64,000 nucleotides of DNA from Diphasiastrum complanatum (Eukaryota; Streptophyta; Lycopodiopsida; Lycopodiales; Lycopodiaceae): the NCBI GenBank assembly GCA_029204225.1, contig CM055092.1:72054308-72118307 (forward strand), written 5' to 3'. Each line of letters begins with the position of its first letter. Positions within the stretch are counted from its first letter, which is position 1. The translations under genes and the position numbers were made by a program. This document shows positions 22,597 to 31,200 of the stretch, piece after piece. The notes beneath the pieces were generated by a model. That model had not been told where the DNA came from and made no database searches. It saw nothing but the letters and a program-made list of their open reading frames with translations.

Positions 22597-23407
22597 CCTA
22601 GCGAGCTTTATGACCCCTCATATCATTCTGATTACAAAAGTACTTTAGAGGTTGGTGATCTATATACACTATAAACTGACTACCATAAAGGTGATGCCTC
22701 CAAGTTTTAAGTGCATGTATCACAGCAAATAACTCTTTCTCCTGAGTTGTATAATGCAACTGAGGCCCCCTGAGTTTCTTGCTTTCAAATGCTACCGGCC
22801 TATCCTCCTATAGAAGAACTGCCCCTATCGCCGAATCACTTGCGTGAGTTCTTACGACGTAAGGTATATCAGAATTCGCGATCTGTAAAACAGGAGCTGA
22901 AGTAACCATTTGCTTGAGTTTCTCAAAGCATTGGTTCAATTTATCATTCCATTCAATAGGCTCACTACCTCTCTTTTTCTTTTTGTTAACTTTTCCTTTA
23001 GTCAAATTAAGACTTTTGCATAATCTTCAATTGACTTACGAAAGAAAACTGTAAAAGCGAGAAAAGATTTAACTTCTCTAACCGTCTTCGGTATCAGCCA
23101 CTCAAGCACTGTCTTGACCTTACTCTCATCAATCTCCAACCCCACTACGGGTGATCTTATGACCGAGGTACAACAACTCATGCTTAAAGAATTCACATTT
23201 AGATTCCTTCACATACAGCTTCTCTCTTCTGAGATTTCTCAAGACAGTCTTAAGATGATGCAAATGCTCCTTAAGTGTTCTACTGTAGATGAGGACTTTA
23301 AATTTAGACAATATTTTATTCTTCTCAATTTGCTCATGATCTAAGTCTACAGAGTTAAGAATGTTTGACAATTCACAACTACTTAGATGTATTTCAGATA
23401 AATCCAA
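22597..23407 (-). pseudogene. Gypsy RT tail and RNase H, RT core missing (A1)
   Basis: The frame 23407-23129 has LIYSRTLKEHLHHLKTVL and then LGHKITRSG, the block that follows YxDD in gypsy RTs. The YxDD itself and all earlier RT blocks are absent. The residues before LIYS are SKFKV. RNase H follows: PVLQIANSDIPYVVRTHASDSAIGAVL (A2 has TDASDSAIG, so the catalytic Asp became His here). 23002-23200 holds the connection (VREVKSFLAFTVFFRKSIEDY). Confidence 0.75.
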
Positions 23408-23440
23408 AATTGGCTTAGCAAATAAAGAATAAGCTTCATA

Positions 23441-24130
23441 CTACAAATCAAAAATTTCCAGTACATTAGCAAATGAACTCATCCTAGATGGATGTACAAA
23501 TTTGTCTCCAAATAACGTAACTATTTCTTTATCCTCCTGAAAAGAGAGAACATGCTTTTCAAAATCTATCTCAAGATGCTTATTAAATAACCACTTGTAT
23601 CCTAGAATAATGTTCGTACGTGCTAAATTTAAAACATGAAAATCTATGAACTCTCTATATTCTTGGATCCAAACTAGAAGTTTTGGAACTTTAACATCCC
23701 ACGTCTCCAACTCGCACCTGAAGCTAGATATACTCGATATCTATGGTTATTGGCTTCAATTTTCAAGTTGAGTTTCTACATAAGACCAGAGTTAATGAAA
23801 TTATGAGTAGATCCGTTGTCCACTAAAATACTAGCTTCATGTCCATTCACAATGCCTTTCAAACGAAATAAATCATTTGGCAAGAATGAAGTAGTACTGA
23901 AAGAACAATCACACTCACAATTAACTTTATCAATTTCCAACTTAAGATTTTCTTTACCTGGCTTCTCAATCATTTGCGCTGCGTCTTTCTTTCGTTCTGG
24001 GCAGAATTTCATAGCGTATCCAGGCTGACTACAATGGAAACACACATTGGTCCTTCTTGTCTTTTTTCGAGACAAACGTTTCTTTTGTCAAAACTCAGAT
24101 GCAGCTTGATCTAGTTCGTCAAAATACTTG
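23441..24130 (-). pseudogene. Gypsy gag knuckle and protease (A1)
   Basis: The frame 24075-23776 has the knuckle CFHCSQPGYAMKFC, where the usual His is Tyr, followed by the protease box LVDNGSTHNFI (usually D-S-G). The frame 23710-23441 continues toward RT with LGYKWLFNKHLEIDFEK. The gag N-terminus is lost at the block boundary. Confidence 0.75.
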
Positions 24131-24152
24131 ATATCAAAGCTTGATATCAAAG
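24127..24152 (+). repeat. 13-bp tandem repeat at the A1/X1 breakpoint
   Basis: cttgatatcaaag occurs at 24127-24139 and 24140-24152. The first four bases belong to block A1, and homology to A2 ends here. Confidence 0.9.
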
Positions 24153-24361
24153 CTTTGTGGCTAGAAACATTAAGTTTCTTCATACTCAACCTTGTAACTT
24201 AGACTTTGGGCCTTTAACTTATTTATTTGCAACTAGGACCCAAGTCACTAGAACACAACTTAAACTCTTTGCTTAGTGTGCTAATTGGACTGGGCTTATA
24301 CACGCAAGAAGCCAGTGCCTCGCACTTATTGCTCTACTAAATGTGCAGGACCCACTTGGTA
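24131..24361. other. Short unassigned linker
   Basis: No coding similarity and no counterpart in A2. Confidence 0.4.
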
Positions 24362-25254
24362 TGTTGGATTTATCTCCTCTACTCTCCTAAATCTCATTTT
24401 AATCTGCCTCCATTCATGCTGCATTTTTACTCACGTTGTCGCACAGTCTGAATATATATATGTAAAATAAGACAGACGAATAAAACACAATTGTCTGCAT
24501 AAATACAAGTAAATTCTCACAGACCAGAAAAAGACGAAAATCGTGACACTGTGTTTTTACACGCATTTTGTGACAAGCGAAAAAGGCGACAGTGCCTTAC
24601 AAAATGCCAAAAGTGCCCTATGAAGCGAAGGCACCCTGTAAATCAAATCCTAGGCATTTCGTTAGAGTGATGCATTTTTCGCATCTTCACCAACGTTCAT
24701 TTCAGCAAAAGCTGACGTCACGACATTCTCACGCTCATCCCATGCAACCGTGCAATCAGAACTGACAACGACAATAGCCACCCACGATCTCCTACAGATA
24801 GCACATCCACTTTGTAATGTCTTCATCTGCACACCTGTAAAAAGATGTATATATATTGGATACCACCTGCGTATCCATAGCGTGTGTAAAACAATAGCAT
24901 CAAAATCTTATCAGAGATAGATGAAGTAGATGCCTTACGCATTGATTCTTCTGTATTGTCAGTAATACATTCATTCCTTTTACAGATTGAATTAGCTTTG
25001 TAGAGCATGCGGTTTCGTCTGCTATTGTCTTGTGCTTTACCGCATTATTGACATGTATATTTTGTTATACTTAATCTGATAACAACTCTTTTGTTCTGCA
25101 TTCAGATTAGTGTCATATTGCTATGCTTATTTTCATTCTGTCTGACTTTCTTGTCGCTCAATCTGGTAATCTGTTCTTAGCGAGTAATTATTAGTCTAGT
25201 TGTTAATGACTAATATTTAGCCTTGTCTTTCGCAAATCATTCGCGACTGATTAT
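24362..25254 (+). mobile_element. LTR-like copia fragment
   Basis: It starts tgttggatttatctcctc and over about 100 bases resembles the LTR start at 6832 (minus). The rest, with TATA-like tgtatatatattgg near 24848, looks like LTR or leader sequence with no ORF. It ends where the next LTR starts. Confidence 0.45.
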
Positions 25255-25904
25255 TGTAAAAGATTCAACTAGTTTCATCACATTTTGCAATATTTCCATA
25301 TTTGACATATTGAGGCCAAAACTTGTTTTAGACTTAGAGGTTGACTTTTCAAAGTTCATTAGTCTAAATTTCATTTTAATAAACACTTTTTGAAAGTGTG
25401 GGAAAGATAGAATGCGAGTTTGAGTAGATTCAATTTGAATAAGTTGGGTACATTGAATCTAGACCCAAAATTGGTAGGGTTAGCATTTTGGTGGAAAAGC
25501 CAAGTGGCCAAATAGGGTTTGGACTTGCTATAAAAGGATGTAACTCGTGGACAGAGTCATCTTCTCTCTTCTCTATCTCATTTCATGCTTATACATGGTT
25601 CTCTTGGGTTCTACTATCCATTGGTGCACTATCTTGGTGATTGCTTGCAATTCTATGTGTAGAATGATCTATGTTTGTTATTTTTGGATCCACACGTTTG
25701 AAATACAGTATCTTGCTGGTTTTGTACGGAGAGAGATAGTACATAATCATTTCATTCAAGTTTGATCAAGTTCTATTAGTGTTTGCATCTCAAATTGTGT
25801 GTAGATGTTGATTTTTCTACATTGGTGAAATTGGTAGTGTATTTCTTTTTCTAACCAAAGATCATTCAAGTAGATTGGATCCTAAGGATCTGAAATCTTT
25901 CACA
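25255..25904 (+). repeat. 5' LTR, 650 bp
   Basis: It starts tgtaaaagattc and ends gaatc-like aatctttcaca; the two ends are inverted repeats (TGTGAAAGATT in the 3' copy). TATA box ctataaaagg at about 25530. Confidence 0.9.
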
Positions 25905-25916
25905 TGGTATCAGAGC
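25905..25916 (+). promoter_or_regulatory. Primer binding site, tRNA-iMet type
   Basis: TGGTATCAGAGC lies immediately after the LTR end. Confidence 0.9.
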
Positions 25917-26504
25917 TTGTGTTTTAGGTTATGAATGAGGAAATCAGATCTATCAATGATTTGTTGAAGATATCAAGTCTAGAGCATGCTAGAGAGGATT
26001 CTACACCAAAATCGGATTTTTTGCTTTTGTAGATTGGATATTTTGTAGATCAAAACACTAAATAGGTCAATATACTTGTTCAATTCCGTTTTTTGAATTC
26101 ACATGCTGGATTTGGCTGATTTTTGGATCATTGGTTCAGCCTAAGTGGTGGCTTATAGATTGCATATCAAATTTTCAGCATTTGCATGTAGATTTGGAAT
26201 AGTCAATTTTTTGTGATTTTGTCAAAACCCTAGTTTTGATTGGATCTCTAGATAGTGAGGTTGCTGGACTTCATTTTAGTGTGTTTCAATCTTAGGAAGT
26301 GGCAAAAGTCATTAGATTGAGGATAGATTATAGGTTGATCAAGATTCCATGATTCTATGTGTTGATTTGCTTGGATAAGTGCTAGAAGAGAATTTGTGAG
26401 ATAGTTTCAAATCTTGGTGATTTCTTTTGAAAGCATTTGTTGTTGTTCAAAGGAGTGCTTTGTGCATTGAAACAAGTTGAAAGAGAAGATCAGGTCATTG
26501 CTAC

Positions 26505-29500
26505 ATGGCAACCTCAATTGGTGTCATGTTGGAAGCCAATGATAGGCTTACCTCAAGTAACTATTCATTATGGAAAGTGAGGATGGAGTCACTTCTTGAG
26601 ATGAATGATGTTTTGGATATTGTTGTAGGTTTGGAGGAGAGACCAGCAACACAACAAGATCAATTGAGGTATGACAAGAGGGCCAAGAAGACTCTACACA
26701 TGATAAAGATGAATGTTACCAATGAACTTCTCAAGGAAGTTGGTAAGTGCACATCATCTTTGGAAGCTTGGAATTCATTGAAGAAGCTTTATGAATCCAA
26801 GTCTACTTCTAGAGTGTTGACTCTAAGAAGGCAAATCTTTTCTTGTTTGCAAAAGAATGAAAAAAGTCCAAGTACATTTGTTTTGAGAATGAAAGGATTG
26901 AATGATGAGTTAGCTTGCATAGATGAAAGCATTAAGGAAGGAGAACTTATTCAAGTGATTCTTAATGGCTTGTTGGATGCTCATGCTAACATTGTTCAAA
27001 GTATTGCTATTCAAAAGACTTTGCAAAGTTTGCTGGATCTTCAAGAGATCTTGATCAATGAGAAATATAGGCTTCAAGCAAGAGGTGGATCTACATCGAC
27101 ACTTCAAGAGGATGCTATGTTCACAAAGGGCAAATTCAAGGGCAAAACCAAAAGCAAGTGGTCTAAAGGGCAAGATCAAGTGGATGCTTCTTCAAGTGGC
27201 AAAAAGAAGGATAGATCAAAGCTCAAGTGCTTCTATTGTGGCATCAAAGGACACTTTGCAAGTGACTACTACAAGAAGAAGAGAGATCAAGGAGACAAGC
27301 AAGGTAATCTTACTCTTGATGAGGATGGTTTGGATGTGCAAGATGCAAATGATGATGCTTTTGTGATGTCTTCATGTATGCTTGCTAATGATGGAGATCT
27401 AGATCCTTGGTGGATTGATAGTGGAGCAAGTTCACACATGACCTTTCACAAAGAGTACTTCACTTCTTTGTTGGCATATGGAGATGACAAGAGGGTGATC
27501 TACACGGCCAATGATGGTGAGTGTGCAATCAAAGGGATTGGCACAATTCCTATTTCTCTCTCTACAAATAGGAATGGTCATTTGGAGGATGTCTTGTTTA
27601 TTCCATCTATTACCAAGAATTTGCTTAGTGTGAGTCAAATGCTAAGTAAGGGCCTCAAGGTGGAGTTTGATGGAGATGCTTGTTTGATCAAAAGGAAGGA
27701 TGTCTTAATTGGAAAAGGTAAAAGGCAAGGGAAGTTGTTCAAACTTGATGCTTGTGTTATTGCTAACCAAGTTGGATGTGTTGCAAGGGAGAAAATTTCT
27801 ATTCAAGAGGTTTGGCACAAAAGGATGGGACACCTCAACTTCAAGTCATTGGAGGTAATGGCAAGGAAGAAGGTTGTGATTGGTCTTCCAAGTTCCTTAA
27901 GTAATGACAAGCATGTTTGCGAGTCTTGTGCTTTGTCTAAGTCACATAGACTACCTTATACTAGATCTATTTCTAGATCTACAAAGCCTTTTCAACTTGT
28001 ACATTCGGATATTCATGGATTTACTACAATTAGCAATAGTGGAGCTAAGATGTATGTAGCATTCATTGATGATTTTAGTAGATTTTGTTGGATCTATCTA
28101 CTAAAGAGCAAGGATGAAGTGCATGATGTCTTTGTCAAGTTCAAGAATGCAAGGGAGAACCAATTTTCCACAAAGATCAAGTGCTTGAGAGGTGACAATG
28201 GCGGCGAGTACATATCTAACAAGTTCAAGGCCTTTTGTGATGAGCATGGGATCAAGAGGGAGTATACAACATCAAGGACCCCACAACAAAATGGAGTGGC
28301 TGAAAGGAAGAATAGAACTTTATGTGAAAGTGCTAAAGCTATGAGGTTAAGTGCTAATCTTGACAAACCATTTTGGGATCAAGCTTTGTTGTGTGCCAAT
28401 TTCTTGTGCAATAGGTGGCCGAGTGCTATTTTGGACGGAAGGACACCTTTTGAGATGTTATTCAAGAGGAGGACGAGTGTCAACTTTCTAAGAACCTTTG
28501 GATGCACATGCTATGTCAACATTACTCTTCATGATAGAACCAAGGAGGATCCATCTTCAAGAAGAGGTATTTTTTTTGGATATAGTGAGGTGAGTAAAGC
28601 CTACAAGGTTTACATTCCTTCTACTAACAAAGTGATTGTTGGTAGAGATGTCATTTTTTATGAGGGAAACATTCCAAAGGTGTCTTCAAGCATGATTGAT
28701 GGTAAAGTAGATGGATCTAACATTCTTGATGTTGATGAGAAGGATCCTACTTTGGATGGTGGTGATGATGGACCTTCATCAAGTCAAAAGCCAAGGAGAA
28801 CATCAAGAGAAAGACAAGTACCTTCAAGGCTCACATATGATCAAAAGGGTAAGCAAGTAGTTTCTGGAAATTATGTTGCTTTCCTAACCTCTTTGGATGA
28901 TCCTACAAGTGTAGATCAAGCAAGGAAAGAAGAGGAGTGGATCCAAGCAATGGATCTTGAGTATCGATCTCTTATGAAGAGTGGAACATCTTTTGGAGGA
29001 TCTTCTTGTGTACATGGAGCTATGCTAGTGGATGGATGTTATCTTGCTGTAAAATCAAGTAATGGATCTGGAAAACAAATTTTGTTCAATGACTTTGATG
29101 GTCAAGTTGAAGATCAAGAGGTTGATCTCAAAGGGCTTCAACTAGTCAAAAGGGAAGTTGGCAATTTGGAGCTAGTCAAGAGCATCAAAGGAGAGGTAAT
29201 TGGCAAAGGTGTTATGGATCTGTTTTTGCAGCATATTGAAGACTCAAGTAAGGTCAGAGGAGCATCAAGGAAGTGTTGTTCAAGTTTACTTTACTTGTTC
29301 TATCTCATGTTTGAGCAATTTCATGTGGATGTGTGCAAATTGTCAAGATATGGTAAAACTAGCTACATTGGTGAGCATTGTTTTGATGTTGGATTTGTAC
29401 TAGCATTCTTGGCTGATTTTGCTGATGGAAATGAAGCTATTGGAGGTTCATTATGTCACTCATCCATGGCTAAGTTCTCAAGTGTTGAGCTACTTGGTGC

Positions 29501-30071
29501 CAATACTTGGAGATTGTCAATTTTTGGTGAATTCATGGTCATTTTCTTGTGTCAAGTAGATCTTGAAGATGGACTAGTGCAAACTACTTGGTTTATGGAG
29601 TCATGTGGTGCTAGATTTGCATCATTAATGTACTCACCTACTCATGGATTTCCAAGGTTTGATGGTTTCTTGTGGCAAGATGAAGATGGAGGCTCATTCA
29701 TGGAGTATCATGGTGGAGACAAGGCAACAAAGGACAAAGGAGGAGGTGAAATGCAAACAAAAGTTGATCACTCACATTTATTGTTTGTTTGCTGTATTTT
29801 TCCAGAGAGTTCAGAGCTGGAAGCATGGTGGAATCATTTCATTTACATTCTATTTGATTCTTCATGTTCTAGTCACATTTTTACATGTAAAATTGATGTA
29901 AGAAATAGTGAAGCATCCCAAGTGGACACTATTCTCTATATCAATTATGGTTGTTTCTATTTTGAGCATTACATGATCATTGAAAGGATATCTATTCTTA
30001 GGAAGAAGATCATTCTTATGATGGATCAAAGTTCTATTGGCAAAAACTATGCTAGGAGCATTGGAAGCTAG
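26505..30071 (+). CDS. Copia Gag-PR-IN polyprotein fused to unrelated C-terminus
   Basis: An uninterrupted ORF of 1188 codons. Residues 1-230 are UBN2-type gag (ANDRLTSSNYSLWKVRMESL). At about 241-255 lies a knuckle CFYCGIKGHFASDYY, whose last Cys is Tyr. The protease box WWIDSGASSHMT is at about 301-312. Pre-integrase VWHKRMGHLN is near 437, with integrase HSDIHG (about 499), RGDNGGEY (about 562) and QQNGVAERKN (about 592). Residues up to about 828 (EEEWIQAMDLEYRSLMKSGT) are the normal entry to RT. The next 360 residues match no RT block; RNase H follows in another frame. The first 828 residues look functional. The C-terminal part is of unknown origin. Confidence 0.85.
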   Translation: MATSIGVMLEANDRLTSSNYSLWKVRMESLLEMNDVLDIVVGLEERPATQQDQLRYDKRAKKTLHMIKMNVTNELLKEVGKCTSSLEAWNSLKKLYESKSTSRVLTLRRQIFSCLQKNEKSPSTFVLRMKGLNDELACIDESIKEGELIQVILNGLLDAHANIVQSIAIQKTLQSLLDLQEILINEKYRLQARGGSTSTLQEDAMFTKGKFKGKTKSKWSKGQDQVDASSSGKKKDRSKLKCFYCGIKGHFASDYYKKKRDQGDKQGNLTLDEDGLDVQDANDDAFVMSSCMLANDGDLDPWWIDSGASSHMTFHKEYFTSLLAYGDDKRVIYTANDGECAIKGIGTIPISLSTNRNGHLEDVLFIPSITKNLLSVSQMLSKGLKVEFDGDACLIKRKDVLIGKGKRQGKLFKLDACVIANQVGCVAREKISIQEVWHKRMGHLNFKSLEVMARKKVVIGLPSSLSNDKHVCESCALSKSHRLPYTRSISRSTKPFQLVHSDIHGFTTISNSGAKMYVAFIDDFSRFCWIYLLKSKDEVHDVFVKFKNARENQFSTKIKCLRGDNGGEYISNKFKAFCDEHGIKREYTTSRTPQQNGVAERKNRTLCESAKAMRLSANLDKPFWDQALLCANFLCNRWPSAILDGRTPFEMLFKRRTSVNFLRTFGCTCYVNITLHDRTKEDPSSRRGIFFGYSEVSKAYKVYIPSTNKVIVGRDVIFYEGNIPKVSSSMIDGKVDGSNILDVDEKDPTLDGGDDGPSSSQKPRRTSRERQVPSRLTYDQKGKQVVSGNYVAFLTSLDDPTSVDQARKEEEWIQAMDLEYRSLMKSGTSFGGSSCVHGAMLVDGCYLAVKSSNGSGKQILFNDFDGQVEDQEVDLKGLQLVKREVGNLELVKSIKGEVIGKGVMDLFLQHIEDSSKVRGASRKCCSSLLYLFYLMFEQFHVDVCKLSRYGKTSYIGEHCFDVGFVLAFLADFADGNEAIGGSLCHSSMAKFSSVELLGANTWRLSIFGEFMVIFLCQVDLEDGLVQTTWFMESCGARFASLMYSPTHGFPRFDGFLWQDEDGGSFMEYHGGDKATKDKGGGEMQTKVDHSHLLFVCCIFPESSELEAWWNHFIYILFDSSCSSHIFTCKIDVRNSEASQVDTILYINYGCFYFEHYMIIERISILRKKIILMMDQSSIGKNYARSIGS
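28990..30058 (+). other. Non-cognate insert replacing RT
   Basis: About 1.07 kb lying exactly between the conserved start of RT (LMKSGT, normally followed by W) and the start of RNase H (HWK...MRVLRYI). It stays open in the gag-integrase frame for about 360 codons, with Cys- and aromatic-rich stretches (CCSSLLYLFYLMFEQFHVDVC). No YVDD, no QLDV, no LYGLKQ. I do not recognise it. It may be captured host or intergenic DNA, or filler typical of a non-autonomous family. Confidence 0.75.
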
Positions 30072-30643
30072 GAATGCGAGTTTTGAGGTACATCATTGGA
30101 ACTCGAGATTTTGACATATTGTATGAGGGATCATCACCTAATCTTTTTGGATTTTCAGATTCGGACTATGCTGGAGATGTAATGGATAGGAAATCCATTA
30201 GTTCTTATTGTATTTTCATAGGTGATGGAGCTATATCATGGATGTCAAAGAAACAAGCCACTATCTCATTGTCATCTAGTGAGGCCGAGTACAAAGCTCT
30301 TACACATTGCACAAAGGAGATGGTATGGATCAAGAGGATGATCAAGGATCTTCACTTAATGGATTTTTCAGAGAGCCCAATCATATTTTGTGACAATCAA
30401 TCAGCCCAAAGAATGGCATCCAATCCTATCTTTCATGCTAGGAGCAAGCATATTGAGATACAATATCATTTTGTGAGGGAGCGAGTCATTGCAAAGGAGG
30501 TGGAGCTTCAACATGTGTCTTCAAGGGAATGTGTAGCTGATATCTTCACCAAAGCATTGGGAAAAGACTTGTTCATGAAGCATAGGACTTCACTTGGAGT
30601 ATTATCAAAGTCTATGCTAAAACTAGTTGAAGAGGGAGTGTGA
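30059..30643 (+). CDS. Copia RNase H domain ORF
   Basis: An open frame of 189 codons from ATG 30074; native homology begins slightly upstream (HWKLG). It contains YIIGTRDFDILYEG, FSDSDYAGDVMDRKS, WMSKKQATISLSSSEAEY, IFCDNQSAQRMASNP and CVADIFTKALG, which keeps the catalytic Asp and Glu positions. It is in a different frame from the 1188-codon ORF, which ends at 30071, so it would need frameshifting or separate initiation. The stop is inside the LTR start. Confidence 0.85.
   Translation, partial: HWKLGMRVLRYIIGTRDFDILYEGSSPNLFGFSDSDYAGDVMDRKSISSYCIFIGDGAISWMSKKQATISLSSSEAEYKALTHCTKEMVWIKRMIKDLHLMDFSESPIIFCDNQSAQRMASNPIFHARSKHIEIQYHFVRERVIAKEVELQHVSSRECVADIFTKALGKDLFMKHRTSLGVLSKSMLKLVEEGV
30628..30638 (+). 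promoter_or_regulatory. Polypurine tract
   Basis: gaagagggag directly precedes the 3' LTR start and would prime plus-strand synthesis. Confidence 0.8.
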
Positions 30644-31200
30644 AAGATTCAACTAGTTTCATCACATTTTGCAATATTTCCATATTTGGCATATTGAGGC
30701 CAAAAATTGTTTTAGACTTAGAGGTTGACTTTTCAAAGTTCATTAGTCTAAATTTCATTTGAATAAACACTTTTTGAAAGTGTGGGAACGATAGAATGCG
30801 AGTTTGAGTAGATTCAATTTGAATAAGTTGGGTACATTGAATCTAGACCCAAAATTGGTAGGGTTAGCATTTTGGTGGGAAAGCCAAGTGGCCAAATAGG
30901 GTTTGGACCTGTTATAAAAGGACGTAACTCATGGAGAGAGTCATCTTCTCTCTTCTCTATCTCATTTCATGCTTATACATGGTTCTCTTGGGTTCTACTA
31001 TCCATTGGTGCACTATCTTGGTGATTGCTTGCAATTCTATGTGTAGAATGATCTATATTTGCTATTTTTGGATCCACACGTGTGAAATAAAGTAGCTTGC
31101 TGGTTTTGTACGGACAACAACAGTACATAATCATTTCATTCAAGTTTGATCAAGTTCTATTAGTGTTTGCATCTCAAATTGTGTGTAGATGCTGATTTCC
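30639..31200 (+). repeat. 3' LTR, truncated
   Basis: Matches 25255 onward through gtgtgtagatg.tgattt, then switches to block B1 at 31201. TATA box at about 30913. The missing part includes the LTR end. Confidence 0.9.

Larger units (their letters stand above)
14701..24130. repeat. Block A1: nested retroelement array, duplicated
   Basis: A direct repeat of 41950-51323 with the same order of four elements and the same internal junctions. By eye about 1-2% of bases differ, mostly C/T and G/A changes, plus small indels (75 bp at 16281, 15 bp near 19825, 6 bp near 21185). The shared junctions show that nesting came before duplication. Confidence 0.95.
20849..24130 (-). mobile_element. Chromodomain gypsy element, 5'-truncated (A1)
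   Basis: A Ty3/gypsy element in minus orientation: gag knuckle, protease, RT tail, RNase H, integrase and chromodomain from right to left. In A1 the gag N-terminus is missing because block A1 ends at 24130; A2 retains it. The central RT is deleted in both copies. Shared nonsense codons (gactggctaga, complement side, near 21733) show it was dead before duplication. Confidence 0.85.
25255..31200 (+). mobile_element. Copia element with reverse transcriptase replaced
   Basis: The order is 5' LTR, PBS, long gag-protease-integrase ORF, about 1.07 kb of non-cognate sequence, RNase H, polypurine tract and truncated 3' LTR. Left and right LTRs differ at roughly 15-25 of about 560 positions by eye. 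The last 90 or so bases of the 3' LTR are missing at the X1/B1 breakpoint, so no target-site duplication can be read. Confidence 0.9.

Noticed and set aside
26505-30071. Host gene fused to a retrotransposon (domesticated gene)
   Set aside because: The ORF lies between matching LTRs with PBS and polypurine tract. There is no sign of introns or of selection on the C-terminal part, so an element with replaced RT is the safer call.
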